This document shows positions 7,638 to 17,495 of a DNA stretch of 64,000 bases, piece by piece (position 1 is the stretch's first letter; every line of letters begins with the position of its first letter). Below the pieces are notes generated by a model that was not told where the DNA came from, did no database searches, and saw only the letters and a program-made list of their open reading frames with translations. The stretch is from Deinococcus aquatilis DSM 23025 (GTDB taxonomy: Bacteria > Deinococcota > Deinococci > Deinococcales > Deinococcaceae). The DNA lies in contig NZ_KB899709.1 in assembly GCF_000378445.1 (NCBI RefSeq), positions 32,756 to 96,755 on the forward strand, in the 5' to 3' direction. A program made the translations under genes and the position numbers.

Positions 7638-7958
7638 TTAAATCTGCCCCAGCAAACGCCGCACGGCAAAGCGGATTCGGCCCAGGCTCGCCACATCGTC
7701 GAAGGCGGCCAATAAAATCTGGTCGCCCATTGGCGTCAGCAGCACGGGGCCGCCGTCCACGTCCAGAAGCAGGTCGTTCCATTCGGCACTGCCCTGTGTG
7801 GCCTGGAGGCTGGCAATCACGGCGCGGCCAGCCGCCACCAGGTTCAGGTCGGCGTCGGAGTGGGGGCCGCGCGGCCCGGCAGACGTGACGATTTCGCCCT
7901 GCGCATTGACAAGAAGGGCGTGACGCATACCACGGGTTTCCATCAGGGCCTCGATCAT
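7638..7958 (-). CDS. Roadblock/LC7 domain protein (third of three)
   Basis: A 106-residue single-domain Roadblock/LC7 protein. Such proteins form dimeric platforms that act as GTPase-activating or recruiting partners of small Ras-like GTPases (MglB with MglA in Myxococcus and Thermus). The pattern is typical: a leading helix, then HALLVNAQGEIVTSAG, a central amphipathic helix (DADLNLVAAGRAVIASL) and a beta-rich C-terminal half (PVLLTPMGDQILLAAF). Its start overlaps the stop of the preceding Roadblock gene (7955-7958). No MglA-like GTPase is encoded in the window. Confidence 0.85.
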   Translation of the reverse strand: MIEALMETRGMRHALLVNAQGEIVTSAGPRGPHSDADLNLVAAGRAVIASLQATQGSAEWNDLLLDVDGGPVLLTPMGDQILLAAFDDVASLGRIRFAVRRLLGQI

Positions 7959-8296
7959 GCGTCATCCACCTTGGGCAGATCGGTGAGATCAAGGGCCAGA
8001 CGTGCCAGGGCCTGCTGGGCAGCGCGGGTATCGCTGCCACGGATCATGGCCGCGCCCAGTACGAATTCGCCGCTGGCGAGGGCCACCACTTCCACGCGCT
8101 CGCTGGTAAAGGCGAGGCGGGTCACTTCTCCGGCTCCGAGGCGGCGGCCTGTGCGGTCCAGGCTGGTACGCAACGAGGCGAGTTCGGCAGCGAGGGCGTC
8201 GCCCGCCTCACCGTACATTTCGATGGGCAGGCCGTCCGGGCCGACCAGGGCGCTCGCCACGACGCCGGGAATGGCGTGCAGGGGTTCAAGTTTCAC
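7955..8296 (-). CDS. Roadblock/LC7 domain protein (second of three)
   Basis: A 113-residue Roadblock-fold protein: GVVASALVGPDGLPIEMYG as the first beta-hairpin, a central helix LAAELASLRTSL, then a beta strand region ending in helix AAQQALARLALDL. It overlaps its upstream neighbour by 4 nt (8293-8296) and its downstream neighbour by 4 nt, so the three genes are translationally coupled. The three proteins differ enough to suggest a heteromeric complex rather than recent duplication. No GTPase partner is adjacent. Confidence 0.85.
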   Translation of the reverse strand: MKLEPLHAIPGVVASALVGPDGLPIEMYGEAGDALAAELASLRTSLDRTGRRLGAGEVTRLAFTSERVEVVALASGEFVLGAAMIRGSDTRAAQQALARLALDLTDLPKVDDA

Positions 8297-8643
8297 AGGT
8301 GGCTCTCCAGTTTGCGGGCGGTGTCCCGGCCATACAGCCGCGCCTGCCCCAGGTTGCTGCGGCCATCGAGGGCCAGCAGCAAAAAGAAATCGGCATTGAT
8401 GGGATGCAGGTAAACGCTGAGGCGTTCGCCGCGCAGGTACAGTTCGCGGGTCTGGCCTCCGTTGAGGGTTTGGCTATAGGCAGCGCTGGCGGTACGGAGC
8501 AGCCCGGCGTGTTCGGCGACCAGCAGGTTCAGGTCTGCGGTCGTGGCGGTATGTCCTTCCACGAGCAGGCCGTCCAGACCCCCGATAGCCGCTGCCCACG
8601 CGCCGTCTACGTCAGCTACAAGTTGCGAGAGGTGATTCAGCAT
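8293..8643 (-). CDS. Roadblock/LC7 domain protein (first of three)
   Basis: A 116-residue protein (start ATG at 8641-8643) with the Roadblock pattern: leading helix MLNHLSQLVADVDG, strand AAIGGLDGLLVEG, central helix LNLLVAEHAGLLRTAS, then strands ELYLRGERLSVYLHP and FFLLLALDG. An open frame extends upstream to 8775, but those residues are proline/cysteine rich and unlike the family. This gene opens the operon; the 559-bp region upstream must hold its promoter and that of the divergent GH43 gene. Confidence 0.8.
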   Translation of the reverse strand: MLNHLSQLVADVDGAWAAAIGGLDGLLVEGHTATTADLNLLVAEHAGLLRTASAAYSQTLNGGQTRELYLRGERLSVYLHPINADFFLLLALDGRSNLGQARLYGRDTARKLESHL

Positions 8644-9202
8644 CTGCGGGCCATGATATGCCGGAACTGCCCTTTGGCGAGGCGAAACCTCACATGCCGG
8701 GGGCGGCGGCGGGGGTACAGACCACCTACCAGCAGTCTGGCAACATGGCTGAGACGACCTTGCCAGGGCCTGCATTCATAAAGTCACAACAAAACTGGGT
8801 ATGTCGCGAGTTACGTGTTAGGATTTTTTTGTCCTTAACTTACGTTTCGCCGGATCAGATTGGTCCGGTCAGTCCTACGCCCTCCGTTCTCTGGCGAGAT
8901 GCCTTTGCTGTGCCGCTGCAACCGGGATCAACCTTCACCAGATTGACTTTTCCTGAGCAGCAGGGTAACCACACGTCGCTCTGCTCGGTGCGCGTTCCCT
9001 GCGTACACTTCTCCATTCAGTCAGCCTTGAGTTCGGTCCAGTGTTCTAGCCGTGCTGAGTGGAAAAGCGTGATGGCAGGAAACCCAGAGCTGTGGTGTGG
9101 TACGGAAACACTTAAACCGCTGTATCCAGTCAGTTCTCTATGCAACCGGGAGCCTTCCCCCGGTTCCTCTGGCCTCTCCCCTCATTCTCAGGAGGTTTAG
9201 TG
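8644..9202. other. Long divergent intergenic region
   Basis: These 559 bp separate the Roadblock operon (minus) from the GH43 lipoprotein (plus). No convincing gene is present. Visible elements are an AT-richer tract near 8815-8845, a short hairpin CCGGA/TCCGG at 8849-8867, and TTGACT at 8943 that could be a -35 element without a clear -10. A strong ribosome-binding site AGGAGGT lies at 9190-9196. Confidence 0.5.
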
Positions 9203-11047
9203 ATGCAACAACCCAGGCAAGGTCAACTCAGACAGGTTCGTTTCCGTTCACGTTCGGCGTGGCCGATGTTGGGGCTTGTGGGCCTGTTGTCGGCCTGCGA
9301 TACCGTCAAGGCTCCTGACAAGACCCTGAAACTGACCTACAGCAATCCGCTGACGATCAGCAAGACTGACGGTACCAGGGTGGAATCCTGCGCTGACCCA
9401 TCCATCATCCAGTCGCGCACCCCCGGCGATTCCAACTGGTATCTGTACTGCACCACCGATCCGCACAACACCACCGATGTGGATGCCAACAACAACCTTA
9501 ACTTTCACCTGATCAGCATGGCCCGGTCTGCCGATCTGGTGAACTGGACGTATATCGGAGACGCTTTTGCCACCAAACCCGCCTGGGTGAAGGATGACGC
9601 GGGCCTGTGGGCACCCGATATCGAGTATGTAAACGGCAAGTATCACTTGTATTACACCGCCAGCGACACCAAAGCAGGCGGCAGCGCCATCGGTGTGGCG
9701 ACCAGCGATTCGCCCGCTGGACCCTGGACCGACAGTGGAACCCCGGTGGTCGAACCGCAAGGCCCGCCCGGAGGCAATCCCAACGACCGCCGCTGGGTCT
9801 TTGATTCCGAGGTGATCACCGATGACGCGGGCCAGGGTTGGCTGTACTACGGCAGCTACTTCGGGGGAATCTCGGTGCGGCAACTGAGCGCCGATGGCCT
9901 CAGAACCGACGCCGCCACCCAGAAAGAAGTGGCACTGGACAACCGCTATGAGGGCGCTCAGGTCGTGCGGCACGGCGGGTTTTATTACCTGATGGCCTCG
10001 GCAGCCAACTGCTGCAATGGCCCCCTCACGGGCTACAGCATCTTCGCGGGCCGCTCGGCTTCTCCAACTGGGCCGTTTGTGGATAAAGAAGGCGTCTCAC
10101 TCCTTGATCCCCGTGTGGGCGGCACCCCCGTCATCAGCATGAACGGCAACCGCTGGGTCGGCCCCGGCCACAACGCCGTATTCACCGATGCAGGTGGTCA
10201 GGACTGGACGGTGTACCACGCGATCAACGAAAACGACCCCTATTTCACTCCTGGCGGCGTCAACAAGCGGCCCGTGCTGCTGGACCCGCTGGATTGGGTG
10301 GAGGGCTGGCCCACGGTACGCGGCGGCCAGTGGGCCTCTGACGGCGTGATGCCTGCACCCGCTGCCCAGGCCGGACAACTGAGCGCCTACGTGCCCACCG
10401 CTCCCAGAGCTGACGTACTGGGCAGCACCATCAGCGCCTACAACGACGATTTTAGCGGCCCTGCCCTCGACACGCGCTGGACTTGGATTCGTCCACCCGC
10501 CCCCGCAGAAGCCGGACTGGAAAACGGAGCACTGCGCTTTGACACACAGGCCGCCGACCTGTTCGAGGACAGCGACAACGCCTCGGTGCTGACCGAAAAT
10601 GCGCCCGCTGGCGACTACGCCGTAGAAATCAAGATGCAAAGCAACCTGCCCGACGAGGGCTGCTGTTTCAACTACGCTCAGGGCGGCCTGCTGATCTACG
10701 GCGACGACGACAACTTTGTGAAACTCGGCGTGGTGTCGATCTGGAACACCCGGCAGATTGAATTTGCCAAGGAGCAGGGGCCAGTGGCCGACAAGTTCCC
10801 GCGCTACGGCAACACTGTACTGTCGGCACCGGGCCGCGAAACCTGGCTGAGAATCGTGCGGCGGGCCAGCAGCGGGGCCACAGCAGGCGAAACCTACACC
10901 GCCTATTCCAGCCGGGACGGCGTGAACTGGACACGGGGCGGCGTCTGGGCACACAAGCTGGGGCAAGCCAAAATCGGCCTGTTCTCGATGAGTGGCAGCG
11001 GCTTTACCAACCGCTTTGACAGTGTGCGGGTGTATAGCCTGAAGTGA
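9203..11047 (+). CDS. GH43 glycosidase lipoprotein with a C-terminal DUF1349-like domain
   Basis: A 614-residue exported lipoprotein that probably degrades arabinan or xylan side chains at the cell surface. The signal peptide ends in the lipobox LLSAC with C32. The five-bladed GH43 catalytic domain (about 45-390) shows the candidate base D65 in SCADPSII, modulator D201 in VFDSEVI and acid E250 in NRYEGAQV, plus the family segment GLWAPDIEYVNGKYHLYY. The remaining 220 residues resemble a concanavalin-like DUF1349 domain. The start at 9203 follows AGGAGGT by 6 nt; an earlier in-frame ATG at 9140 would spoil the signal peptide. No sugar transporter is adjacent. Confidence 0.88.
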   Translation: MQQPRQGQLRQVRFRSRSAWPMLGLVGLLSACDTVKAPDKTLKLTYSNPLTISKTDGTRVESCADPSIIQSRTPGDSNWYLYCTTDPHNTTDVDANNNLNFHLISMARSADLVNWTYIGDAFATKPAWVKDDAGLWAPDIEYVNGKYHLYYTASDTKAGGSAIGVATSDSPAGPWTDSGTPVVEPQGPPGGNPNDRRWVFDSEVITDDAGQGWLYYGSYFGGISVRQLSADGLRTDAATQKEVALDNRYEGAQVVRHGGFYYLMASAANCCNGPLTGYSIFAGRSASPTGPFVDKEGVSLLDPRVGGTPVISMNGNRWVGPGHNAVFTDAGGQDWTVYHAINENDPYFTPGGVNKRPVLLDPLDWVEGWPTVRGGQWASDGVMPAPAAQAGQLSAYVPTAPRADVLGSTISAYNDDFSGPALDTRWTWIRPPAPAEAGLENGALRFDTQAADLFEDSDNASVLTENAPAGDYAVEIKMQSNLPDEGCCFNYAQGGLLIYGDDDNFVKLGVVSIWNTRQIEFAKEQGPVADKFPRYGNTVLSAPGRETWLRIVRRASSGATAGETYTAYSSRDGVNWTRGGVWAHKLGQAKIGLFSMSGSGFTNRFDSVRVYSLK

Positions 11048-11093
11048 GCTGATTCGGAGTTGGCGTGTGAACCCCCATTGCTCTGTCCCTCTC

Positions 11094-11120
11094 ACCCCCG
11101 GCCTCACCGCTGGGGGTTTT
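11094..11120 (+). terminator. Rho-independent terminator of the GH43 gene
   Basis: ACCCCCGGC (11094-11102) pairs with GCTGGGGGT (11109-11117), one G-U pair, followed by TTTTGCTT. Confidence 0.8.
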
Positions 11121-11190
11121 GCTTGGTTGAATCTCCTTTGTTGCCCGCGCACCCATACCCACCTTTCCCGCCTGCTAGCCTGCACCCCGT

Positions 11191-13539
11191 ATGGCAACAG
11201 TGGCAGAACTGCGGGACAAACTCAGGCGACCACTGCTGGCAGAGCGGGCCAGTGGGCATCAAAACAAGATTGTGGCGGGCGGCGTGGAAAAGCTGCTGGC
11301 ATCGCCGCTGGGCAACCCTTTTCCGGGTGTGCGTGAGGCTCTGAAGGGATACGGCGAGTTGGACGAAGCCGGACGCGCCGCCGCCCTCAATGCCGCCCTG
11401 AACGTGCTGGACGGACAGGATGCCGCCGCCAAAGCGCCCAGAACTCCACGCGCCCCGGCCCGCGTCGCCGTGCCCACTGCCGCCCCCGGCGAACGCCTGC
11501 CGCCCGACGCGGATCTGGCGCGGCTGGATACTGGCCCCGGCGGAACGCGCAAGCTGAATTCGTTGGGCCTCCTGAACCTGCGCGACGTGCTGCACGCCTA
11601 CCCGCACCGCCACGAAGACCGCCGCGCCCTGCCCGATTTATCGGAGGTGGAAGAAGGCCAGAAGGTGACGGTGGAAGGCACGGTGGTGGCCAAGTCGCGC
11701 CGCAGCCCCAAACCGGGCATGCTGATTCTGGACGTGACGCTGGAAACTCCGGCGGGCGGGCGCGTGAAGGCCACCTGGTTCAATCAGCCGTGGATGGAAC
11801 GGCAACTGCGCGAGGGTGCCCGGCTGGTGCTCACGGGCCGCGTGAAGAAATTTGGGCGCAGCGTTCAGATTGGCGTGGAGCATCTGGAAACGGTGGAAGA
11901 CGCCAAAAGCAGCCTCAGCACAGGCCGGATCGTGGGGGTATACGACTCCAAAGACGGCATCAGTCAGGAGTTTTTGCGCCGCGCCGCACACCGGGCGCTG
12001 GAAGCCGTGCCCCTGGACGATTATCTGCCCGCGCACTGGCGACAGAAATACGGCCTGACCGACCTGTCGGACGCGCTGTGGGGCATGCATTTTCCGCACG
12101 ATGAGGCGCAGTTGGCACGCGGCATGAATCGCCTGCGCTTTGACGAATACCTGTTTTTAGAATTGCGCGTGCTGCTGCAAGGGGACGACGCCGTGTTGCT
12201 GGGCAAACGGTTTCAGGCCACGGGCGACGACATCCACCGCTTCGAGGGCGCACTCCCTTTCCAGTTTACGGGTGCCCAGCGCCGCGTGCTGCTGGAAATC
12301 ACCGACGATATGCGCAGCGAGCGCCAGATGGCCCGTCTCGTGCAGGGCGACGTGGGCAGCGGCAAAACCGCCGTGGCCGCCTGTGCGCTGTATCTGGCCG
12401 TGCGAGACGGCTATCAGGGTGCACTGATGGCCCCCACCGAAATTCTGGCGCGGCAGCATTACGCCAACCTGTCGGGCTACCTGAACCAGTTGGATGTGCG
12501 GGTGGGCCTGCTGATCGGGGCCATGACGGCCAAGCAGAAGCTGGAAATGCAGACGCGCATTGCCGAGGGGGATGTGGATGTGGTGGTGGGCACGCAGGCC
12601 CTCATTCAGGAAAACGTGCGCTTCGACAATCTGGGATTGGCCGTGGTGGACGAGGAGCACCGCTTTGGCGTGCAGCAGCGGCGCAAACTGCTGGCAGGCC
12701 GCCCCGACGTGCTGGTCATGAGCGCCACGCCCATTCCGCGCAGCCTCGCGCTGACCGCTTACGGCGACCTCGAACTCAGCATTATCGATGAACTGCCGCC
12801 CGGACGCACCCCGATTGAAACCAAACTCTTGCAGGACACGCACCGCCAGCAGGCCTACGGCTTTGCCATGCGCCAGATTCGGGAAGGGCGTCAGGCCTTC
12901 GTGGTCACGGCCCTGATCGAAGAAAGCGACACGCTGGAACTGCTGGCCGCCACGCAGCTTTCCGAAGACCTGAAGGTGATCTTGCCCGAAGCCCGCATAG
13001 ACCTGCTGCACGGCAAGATGAGCGCCGCCGAGAAGGACCATGTGATGAACCGCTTTCGCGCCCGTGAATTCGACATTCTGGTGTCTACCACCGTGATCGA
13101 GGTCGGTGTGGACGTGCCCAACGCCACCGTGATGGTCATCGAAAACGCCGAGCGGTTCGGGCTGGCCCAGCTTCACCAGTTGCGCGGGCGCGTGGGCCGG
13201 GGCAGTGCCCAGAGTTACTGCGTGCTGATTTCGGGCGAGAACAGCCGCAAGACCCGCCAGCGCCTCGGCATCATCGAGGGCAGCACCGACGGCTTTGTGA
13301 TTGCCGAGGCCGACCTGAAACTGCGCGGCCCCGGCGAGATTCGCGGCACCCGCCAAAGCGGCGTTCCCGACCTGCGACTGGGCGACCTCGCCAACGACGT
13401 AGAAATCATCGAGCAGGCCCGCGAACTTGCCAAGCACATTCTGGCCCACGACCCCAAGCTAGAGCACCCGCGTCTGCAATATCTACGGAGCGAATTGCAA
13501 AACAGAAGTCAGAGCGTGGCCTACCGCGAAGTCATCTAA
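11191..13539 (+). CDS. recG: ATP-dependent DNA helicase RecG
   Basis: RecG is a superfamily-2 branch-migration helicase that regresses stalled replication forks and processes Holliday junctions, relevant to DNA-damage tolerance. The 782-residue protein has the wedge/OB domain around residues 115-260 and Walker A GDVGSGKT near 387. The DEEH box [14 protein letters not shown], motif [14 protein letters not shown] and motif [10 protein letters not shown] follow. It is about 90 residues longer than the E. coli protein at the N-terminus, as usual in Deinococcus. TAGCCT lies 9 nt before the ATG. The gene converges on the tyrosine phosphatase gene with a 2-nt gap. Confidence 0.96.
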   Translation: MATVAELRDKLRRPLLAERASGHQNKIVAGGVEKLLASPLGNPFPGVREALKGYGELDEAGRAAALNAALNVLDGQDAAAKAPRTPRAPARVAVPTAAPGERLPPDADLARLDTGPGGTRKLNSLGLLNLRDVLHAYPHRHEDRRALPDLSEVEEGQKVTVEGTVVAKSRRSPKPGMLILDVTLETPAGGRVKATWFNQPWMERQLREGARLVLTGRVKKFGRSVQIGVEHLETVEDAKSSLSTGRIVGVYDSKDGISQEFLRRAAHRALEAVPLDDYLPAHWRQKYGLTDLSDALWGMHFPHDEAQLARGMNRLRFDEYLFLELRVLLQGDDAVLLGKRFQATGDDIHRFEGALPFQFTGAQRRVLLEITDDMRSERQMARLVQGDVGSGKTAVAACALYLAVRDGYQGALMAPTEILARQHYANLSGYLNQLDVRVGLLIGAMTAKQKLEMQTRIAEGDVDVVVGTQALIQENVRFDNLGLAVVDEEHRFGVQQRRKLLAGRPDVLVMSATPIPRSLALTAYGDLELSIIDELPPGRTPIETKLLQDTHRQQAYGFAMRQIREGRQAFVVTALIEESDTLELLAATQLSEDLKVILPEARIDLLHGKMSAAEKDHVMNRFRAREFDILVSTTVIEVGVDVPNATVMVIENAERFGLAQLHQLRGRVGRGSAQSYCVLISGENSRKTRQRLGIIEGSTDGFVIAEADLKLRGPGEIRGTRQSGVPDLRLGDLANDVEIIEQARELAKHILAHDPKLEHPRLQYLRSELQNRSQSVAYREVI

Positions 13540-13541
13540 AT

Positions 13542-14111
13542 CTATTCCACCGGGTGTACAAGATTTCGCCTGACTTGATTCAAATCAACTCGGTTGAAGT
13601 AAGTTTCAGGTTCACCCATTCCTTTGAGCGCCTGCACCATCCATTCTTCTTTGACTTCCCCATCACTCAAGAGATATTCAGCAACGATAGACTGTTCTGA
13701 CACGCCAAGAATACTGAGCAGGGCAGCAACGACAATGCCTGTTCTATCTTTACCCGATGTGCAGTGAATCAGAACCGGGTACTGAAGAGAGTCAGCCTCA
13801 AAACTGGCAACAACTGCATTTAACCAGCGCCGAACTTGCCCATCAGAGGTGTTGTACTTCTCCAGGGTATTCGAGGTTGGAAAGTGCAGCGTTTTTACAG
13901 GCCAGTTGTGTTGATCTGGCCCATTCCTCAAGTTGATGATGGTCTCTGGCGAGCCGATGTCATCCAGTGAATCGACATAATCGATCTTGCCCCCCCTCAA
14001 CAATTTGCCGGGGGGCAAGATCGATTTTCCGGCAATCAATTGAAGAAACTCACCCACATCGCGGAAATTGACGCATCCAGCCGAATAATCGAGGGCCATG
14101 ACTGTTGGCAT
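13542..14111 (-). CDS. Tyrosine-protein phosphatase-like protein
   Basis: A 189-residue protein of the Y_phosphatase3/dual-specificity type. The P-loop HCTSGKDRTG holds the catalytic C117 and R123; the Asp general acid is not assigned. The N-terminal NFRDVG motif is typical of the family. There is no signal peptide. ATG at 14111 or at 14099 (MALDYSAG) could start translation. The gene is visibly AT-richer than its neighbours, with codons such as TTG, AAT, ATT and TCA, which suggests horizontal acquisition. Substrate (protein, lipid or nucleotide) is unknown. Confidence 0.85.
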   Translation of the reverse strand: MPTVMALDYSAGCVNFRDVGEFLQLIAGKSILPPGKLLRGGKIDYVDSLDDIGSPETIINLRNGPDQHNWPVKTLHFPTSNTLEKYNTSDGQVRRWLNAVVASFEADSLQYPVLIHCTSGKDRTGIVVAALLSILGVSEQSIVAEYLLSDGEVKEEWMVQALKGMGEPETYFNRVDLNQVRRNLVHPVE

Positions 14112-14147
14112 CTCTGATCCTTGACGGAGCTAGATCTATTTTCCGCC

Positions 14148-15770
14148 TTACCGCTCCCCAGTCGTCTGGCCTACGCTGACTTCTCCGCTGCGGCCACTGC
14201 TGGTTTGCCCGCCGCTGGTTTGCCCGCCGCTGCCCGTCATCATCAGGCCCAACTGGGTTTCGGTGGCGTCGGCGGCACTCACTTCCCCGGCAATCTGGCC
14301 CTCGTACATCACCAGAATCCGGTCTGCGAGGTTCATCACTTCGCCCAGATCGGCGCTGATCAGGAGTACGGCCAAGCCCTGATCGCGTGCTTCCACGATT
14401 CGGGCGTGAATAAACTCGATTGCGCCGATGTCTACGCCGCGTGTGGGCTGGCTGGCGATCAGGATTTTCGGGCCTTTCCTCATCTCGCGGGCCACGATGA
14501 TTTTCTGGGCGTTGCCGCCGCTGTAGCGCCCCGCTTGCAGGCTGGCACTGCGCGGGCGCACATCGTACTTCTCCGACAGGTCGCGGGCGTTCTGTTCGAT
14601 CACATCCAGATTCAGGAAGCCGAAGCGCCCGGCAAAGGGGGCCTGATCGTGCTCACCCAGAATGAAGTTCTCGGCGGTGGTCATGTCCAGCACCAGCCCG
14701 CGCTCGTTGCGGTCTTCAGGAATGTGCGAGAGGCCCGCCGCTTCCACCTCGCGCACGCCCCGCGCCTGCTTGCCCAGATAGGTGATCGTGCCGCTGAGGG
14801 TAGGAATCAGGCCCGTGATGGCTTCCACCAGTTCGCTCTGGCCGTTGCCCTCCACACCCGCGATGCCCACGATTTCGCCCGCCCGTACCTGAAACGACAC
14901 GTTGTCTACGGCGTTCTTGTACTCGCCCTTCACAGTCACATTTTTCACGTCCAGCGCGACTTCCTTGGGCTGAGCGGCGGTTTTGTCGACGCGCAGATTC
15001 ACCTCGCGGCCCACCATCATGCGGGCCAGGGTTTCGGTGGTGGCCCCAGCGCTGGGAATAGAGCCGATCATCTTGCCGTCGCGGATTACGCTGATGGTGT
15101 CCGAGATGTGCAGCACCTCATGTAGCTTGTGGCTGATGAAAATGACGGCGTTACCGCTGGCCGCATACTGGTTTTTCAGGAAGTCGAACAGTTCGTCGGT
15201 TTCGCTGGGGGTCAGCACGGCGGTGGGTTCGTCCAGAATCAGGATGCGTGCGCCCCGGTACAGTGTTTTCAGAATTTCTACTTTCTGCTGCTTGCCCACC
15301 GGCAGATTCCCGATCAGGGCGTCCGGATCAAGGTCAAAGTTGAACTGCTTGACCAGATCGGCCACCTTGCGCCTTGCACTCGCAATGTCGATGCGCCCGC
15401 CGATGGTGGGTTCTGCGCCCAGAATCACGTTTTCGGTCACGGTCAGGGTATCCACCAACATAAAGTGCTGAAACACCATGCCGATGCCGCGTGCGATGGC
15501 GTCGGCGGGACTGTTCAGATTCACCGTCTGGCCGTCTACCACGATTTCGCCGCTGGTGGGCGGCTGAGCGCCGTAGACGATCTTCATCAGCGTGCTTTTG
15601 CCTGCGCCGTTTTCGCCGCACAGGGCATGCACGCTGCCCCATTTCACGGCCAGAGAAATGTTGTCGTTGGCAAGCACCAGCGGAAAGCGTTTGGTGATGT
15701 TGCGCAGTTCCAGCGCATATTCAGAGTTGTGCCGAACCTCGCGCAGCACGTCGGGAGTGGGGGCGGTCAT
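14148..15770 (-). CDS. Nucleoside/simple-sugar ABC importer ATPase, two fused ATPase domains
   Basis: A 540-residue cytosolic protein with two ABC domains, the arrangement of sugar and nucleoside importers (RbsA/MglA/YufO class). The N-terminal site is canonical: GENGAGKST at 52-60. The C-terminal site has the degenerate Walker [10 protein letters not shown] and signature YSGGNAQK, as usual in this class. The last 30 residues are a Gly/Gln/Ser/Thr tail made by a short tandem repeat. Such ATPases normally sit with two permease genes and a BMP/PnrA-type binding protein; none is adjacent, since the flanks are a phosphatase and a divergent PAP2 gene. Confidence 0.93.
   Translation of the reverse strand: MTAPTPDVLREVRHNSEYALELRNITKRFPLVLANDNISLAVKWGSVHALCGENGAGKSTLMKIVYGAQPPTSGEIVVDGQTVNLNSPADAIARGIGMVFQHFMLVDTLTVTENVILGAEPTIGGRIDIASARRKVADLVKQFNFDLDPDALIGNLPVGKQQKVEILKTLYRGARILILDEPTAVLTPSETDELFDFLKNQYAASGNAVIFISHKLHEVLHISDTISVIRDGKMIGSIPSAGATTETLARMMVGREVNLRVDKTAAQPKEVALDVKNVTVKGEYKNAVDNVSFQVRAGEIVGIAGVEGNGQSELVEAITGLIPTLSGTITYLGKQARGVREVEAAGLSHIPEDRNERGLVLDMTTAENFILGEHDQAPFAGRFGFLNLDVIEQNARDLSEKYDVRPRSASLQAGRYSGGNAQKIIVAREMRKGPKILIASQPTRGVDIGAIEFIHARIVEARDQGLAVLLISADLGEVMNLADRILVMYEGQIAGEVSAADATETQLGLMMTGSGGQTSGGQTSSGRSGEVSVGQTTGER
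14200..14231. repeat. Tandem 15-bp repeat in the ABC ATPase tail
   Basis: CTGGTTTGCCCGCCG occurs twice in a row, followed by a partial third copy (CTGCCCG). It encodes the GGQTS repeats at the C-terminus of the ATPase. The unit is a multiple of three, so copy-number change keeps the frame. Confidence 0.75.
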
Positions 15771-15881
15771 GGGTACAGTGTAGCGGGGCCAGCCGGAAGG
15801 ATGAAGATGCAGGCACCCTCTTCAGGCAGGCGCAAAGTAATTCACGCTTGCCGTTTGCGGCCTTCAGTCAGAATGTGAGGC

Positions 15882-16679
15882 ATGGAATCATTCTGGTTGG
15901 CAGTCACGAATCTGGGACGGGATGAAGTTTTTATTGTGGTTTTGGCGTTGTATACGTGGTTGGTCAACCCGCGCAGTGGGCGCAATCTGGGCGTGGCGTT
16001 CGCCCTGAGTTATCTGGTCAACTCGGCGCTCAAATTTGGCTTCGATCTGCCGCGCCCCTTTACCAACGACCCCACGGCGGCCAGTGCCGCAGCCAGAGCC
16101 ACCGCAGGCGGCCCCGGTCTGCCCAGCGGTCACACGCAGATGGCGGCCACCCTCTGGGGCGGCATTGCCCTGCAAGTCCGGCGGCCCGGTATGTGGGTGG
16201 CGGCGGGTCTGCTGATCGTGCTGATCGCCTATTCCCGCCTCGCCCTGAACGTGCACTACCCCAGTGACGTGATCGTGGGTCTGCTGGTGGGCGGCCTGTT
16301 TGCCCTCATGGCCGCCCGAATCCATGTGCCCGACGACGGCGCGGTGCGCTGGGGCGTGCCCGCATTGCTGCTGGTCGTCGCGGCCTTCCTGCCCGCCGGA
16401 ACTCCCCGCGAGTACGGGACGGGGCTGGGGCTGCTGGCCGGATTCTGGTTCGCCCGCCCCACCTTCACCCCGCCCCGCGACCTGGCCGGACGCCTGATCG
16501 TGGCCGTGCTGGGCCTGCTGCTGGTCTTTGCTGTGTTCTTCGGATTGGGAGCCTTGCCCCAGAGCTTCAAAGACATCGGGCTGGTGCGGGCGCTGCGGTA
16601 CGCGCTGCTGGTGTGGGTGGCAGCAGAAGGAGTACCACTGGTGCTGCGGCGCTGGATGCCGAAAAACGGTCAGTGGTAG
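15882..16679 (+). CDS. PAP2-family membrane phosphatase
   Basis: A 265-residue polytopic membrane phosphatase with all three PAP2 motifs: KFGFDLPRP (51-59), PSGH (81-84) and [12 protein letters not shown] (118-129), with catalytic H125. The family dephosphorylates undecaprenyl pyrophosphate, phosphatidic acid or phosphatidylglycerol phosphate on the outer membrane face. Eight or so hydrophobic segments follow to the C-terminus, more than in minimal PAP2 enzymes. The last residues NGQW and the stop codon are encoded by GGTCAGTGGTAG, the first copy of the intergenic GTCAGTGG repeat. Divergent from the ABC ATPase across 111 bp. Confidence 0.9.
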   Translation: MESFWLAVTNLGRDEVFIVVLALYTWLVNPRSGRNLGVAFALSYLVNSALKFGFDLPRPFTNDPTAASAAARATAGGPGLPSGHTQMAATLWGGIALQVRRPGMWVAAGLLIVLIAYSRLALNVHYPSDVIVGLLVGGLFALMAARIHVPDDGAVRWGVPALLLVVAAFLPAGTPREYGTGLGLLAGFWFARPTFTPPRDLAGRLIVAVLGLLLVFAVFFGLGALPQSFKDIGLVRALRYALLVWVAAEGVPLVLRRWMPKNGQW

Positions 16680-16790
16680 GTGGTCAGTGGTGAGTGGGAA
16701 CGGCAAGAACAGAACCGCCTCCAAAACGGCATCAGGTGTGAATCTTTTGACCTTCCCACTGACTCCTCACTCCTGACCACTTCCCGCTCC
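16668..16790. repeat. GTCAGTGG-word repeat with inverted arms
   Basis: The left arm (16668-16699) contains GGTCAGTGGTAGG and GGTCAGTGGTGAGTGGG. The right arm (16754-16788) is the inverse, CCCACTGACTCCTCACTCC and GACCACTTCCC. The arms are separated by about 55 bases of unrelated sequence, and no terminator T-run follows. The left arm overlaps the end of the PAP2 gene. Confidence 0.75.
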
Positions 16791-16841
16791 TTGTGTCCAG
16801 TCTCACTTCATTTTCTAAAGCATCAGAGGTAAGATACCCAC

Positions 16842-17495
16842 ATGACAACCCCCAACGCTCAGACCGAGGCCCAACAGCAAGTTTTGGTGCCCCTGACCAC
16901 GCCCGAAGACGTTGATCAATTTCTGAAAGAGCACCCCCTGGCCGCCGTATTCAAGGCGGGCACCTGCCACAAGACCATGCAGGGCTTTGGCGTACTGGAG
17001 CAGTTTTTGCAGCGCCACGAACTGCCTGTGGGCTTTATCCGGGTCGTGGATTGGCGTCCGGCCAGCAACCACGTCACTGACCTGACGGGCATTCAGCACC
17101 ACAGTCCCCAACTGATTTTGTTCAAGGAAGGCCAGCCGCAGTTTGAAGTCAACAACTGGGACATCACCCCAGAGGCGCTGGAGCCTGTGTTCACGGCGCA
17201 GGTGCCCGTGCGTGCCGGAGAAGGGGCTGTGTCCACCGACGACAATGTGGAACCCTACCGCCGCCTGATGCACGACTTCGTGGAAGGCCGCCTCAGCGAC
17301 TGGGCTTTTCAGGATCAGTACGTGAATATGTTCCGCGACGACGCCAGCCTCCGCAGTCAGCGCGAATTCGAGCTGCTGTCGCGTCTGTTTGGCGACCCCG
17401 ACGCCTATCACGGCGGCCTGCACCAACTGGGTCAGCCTCAGCAGCGCGGCGACCTGAAGGCCCGTGTTCAGGAACTCCTGACCGAGCTGGGCTGA
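16842..17495 (+). CDS. YtxJ-type bacilliredoxin with extra C-terminal domain
   Basis: A 217-residue cytosolic protein. The first 110 residues match the monothiol bacilliredoxin YtxJ: a thioredoxin-like fold with the single active Cys C42 in KAGTCHKT and the segment [13 protein letters not shown]. YtxJ-type proteins remove bacillithiol from S-bacillithiolated proteins. Residues about 125-217 form a separate acidic helical domain ([20 protein letters not shown], then [17 protein letters not shown]) that resembles small colicin-immunity-type helical proteins. This second domain is not part of standard YtxJ (about 110 residues). TAAGAT lies 5 nt before the ATG. Confidence 0.82.
   Translation: MTTPNAQTEAQQQVLVPLTTPEDVDQFLKEHPLAAVFKAGTCHKTMQGFGVLEQFLQRHELPVGFIRVVDWRPASNHVTDLTGIQHHSPQLILFKEGQPQFEVNNWDITPEALEPVFTAQVPVRAGEGAVSTDDNVEPYRRLMHDFVEGRLSDWAFQDQYVNMFRDDASLRSQREFELLSRLFGDPDAYHGGLHQLGQPQQRGDLKARVQELLTELG

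Noticed and set aside
12157..13449. Open frame of 430 codons antisense to recG
   Set aside because: Shadow frame; recG motifs are complete on the plus strand.
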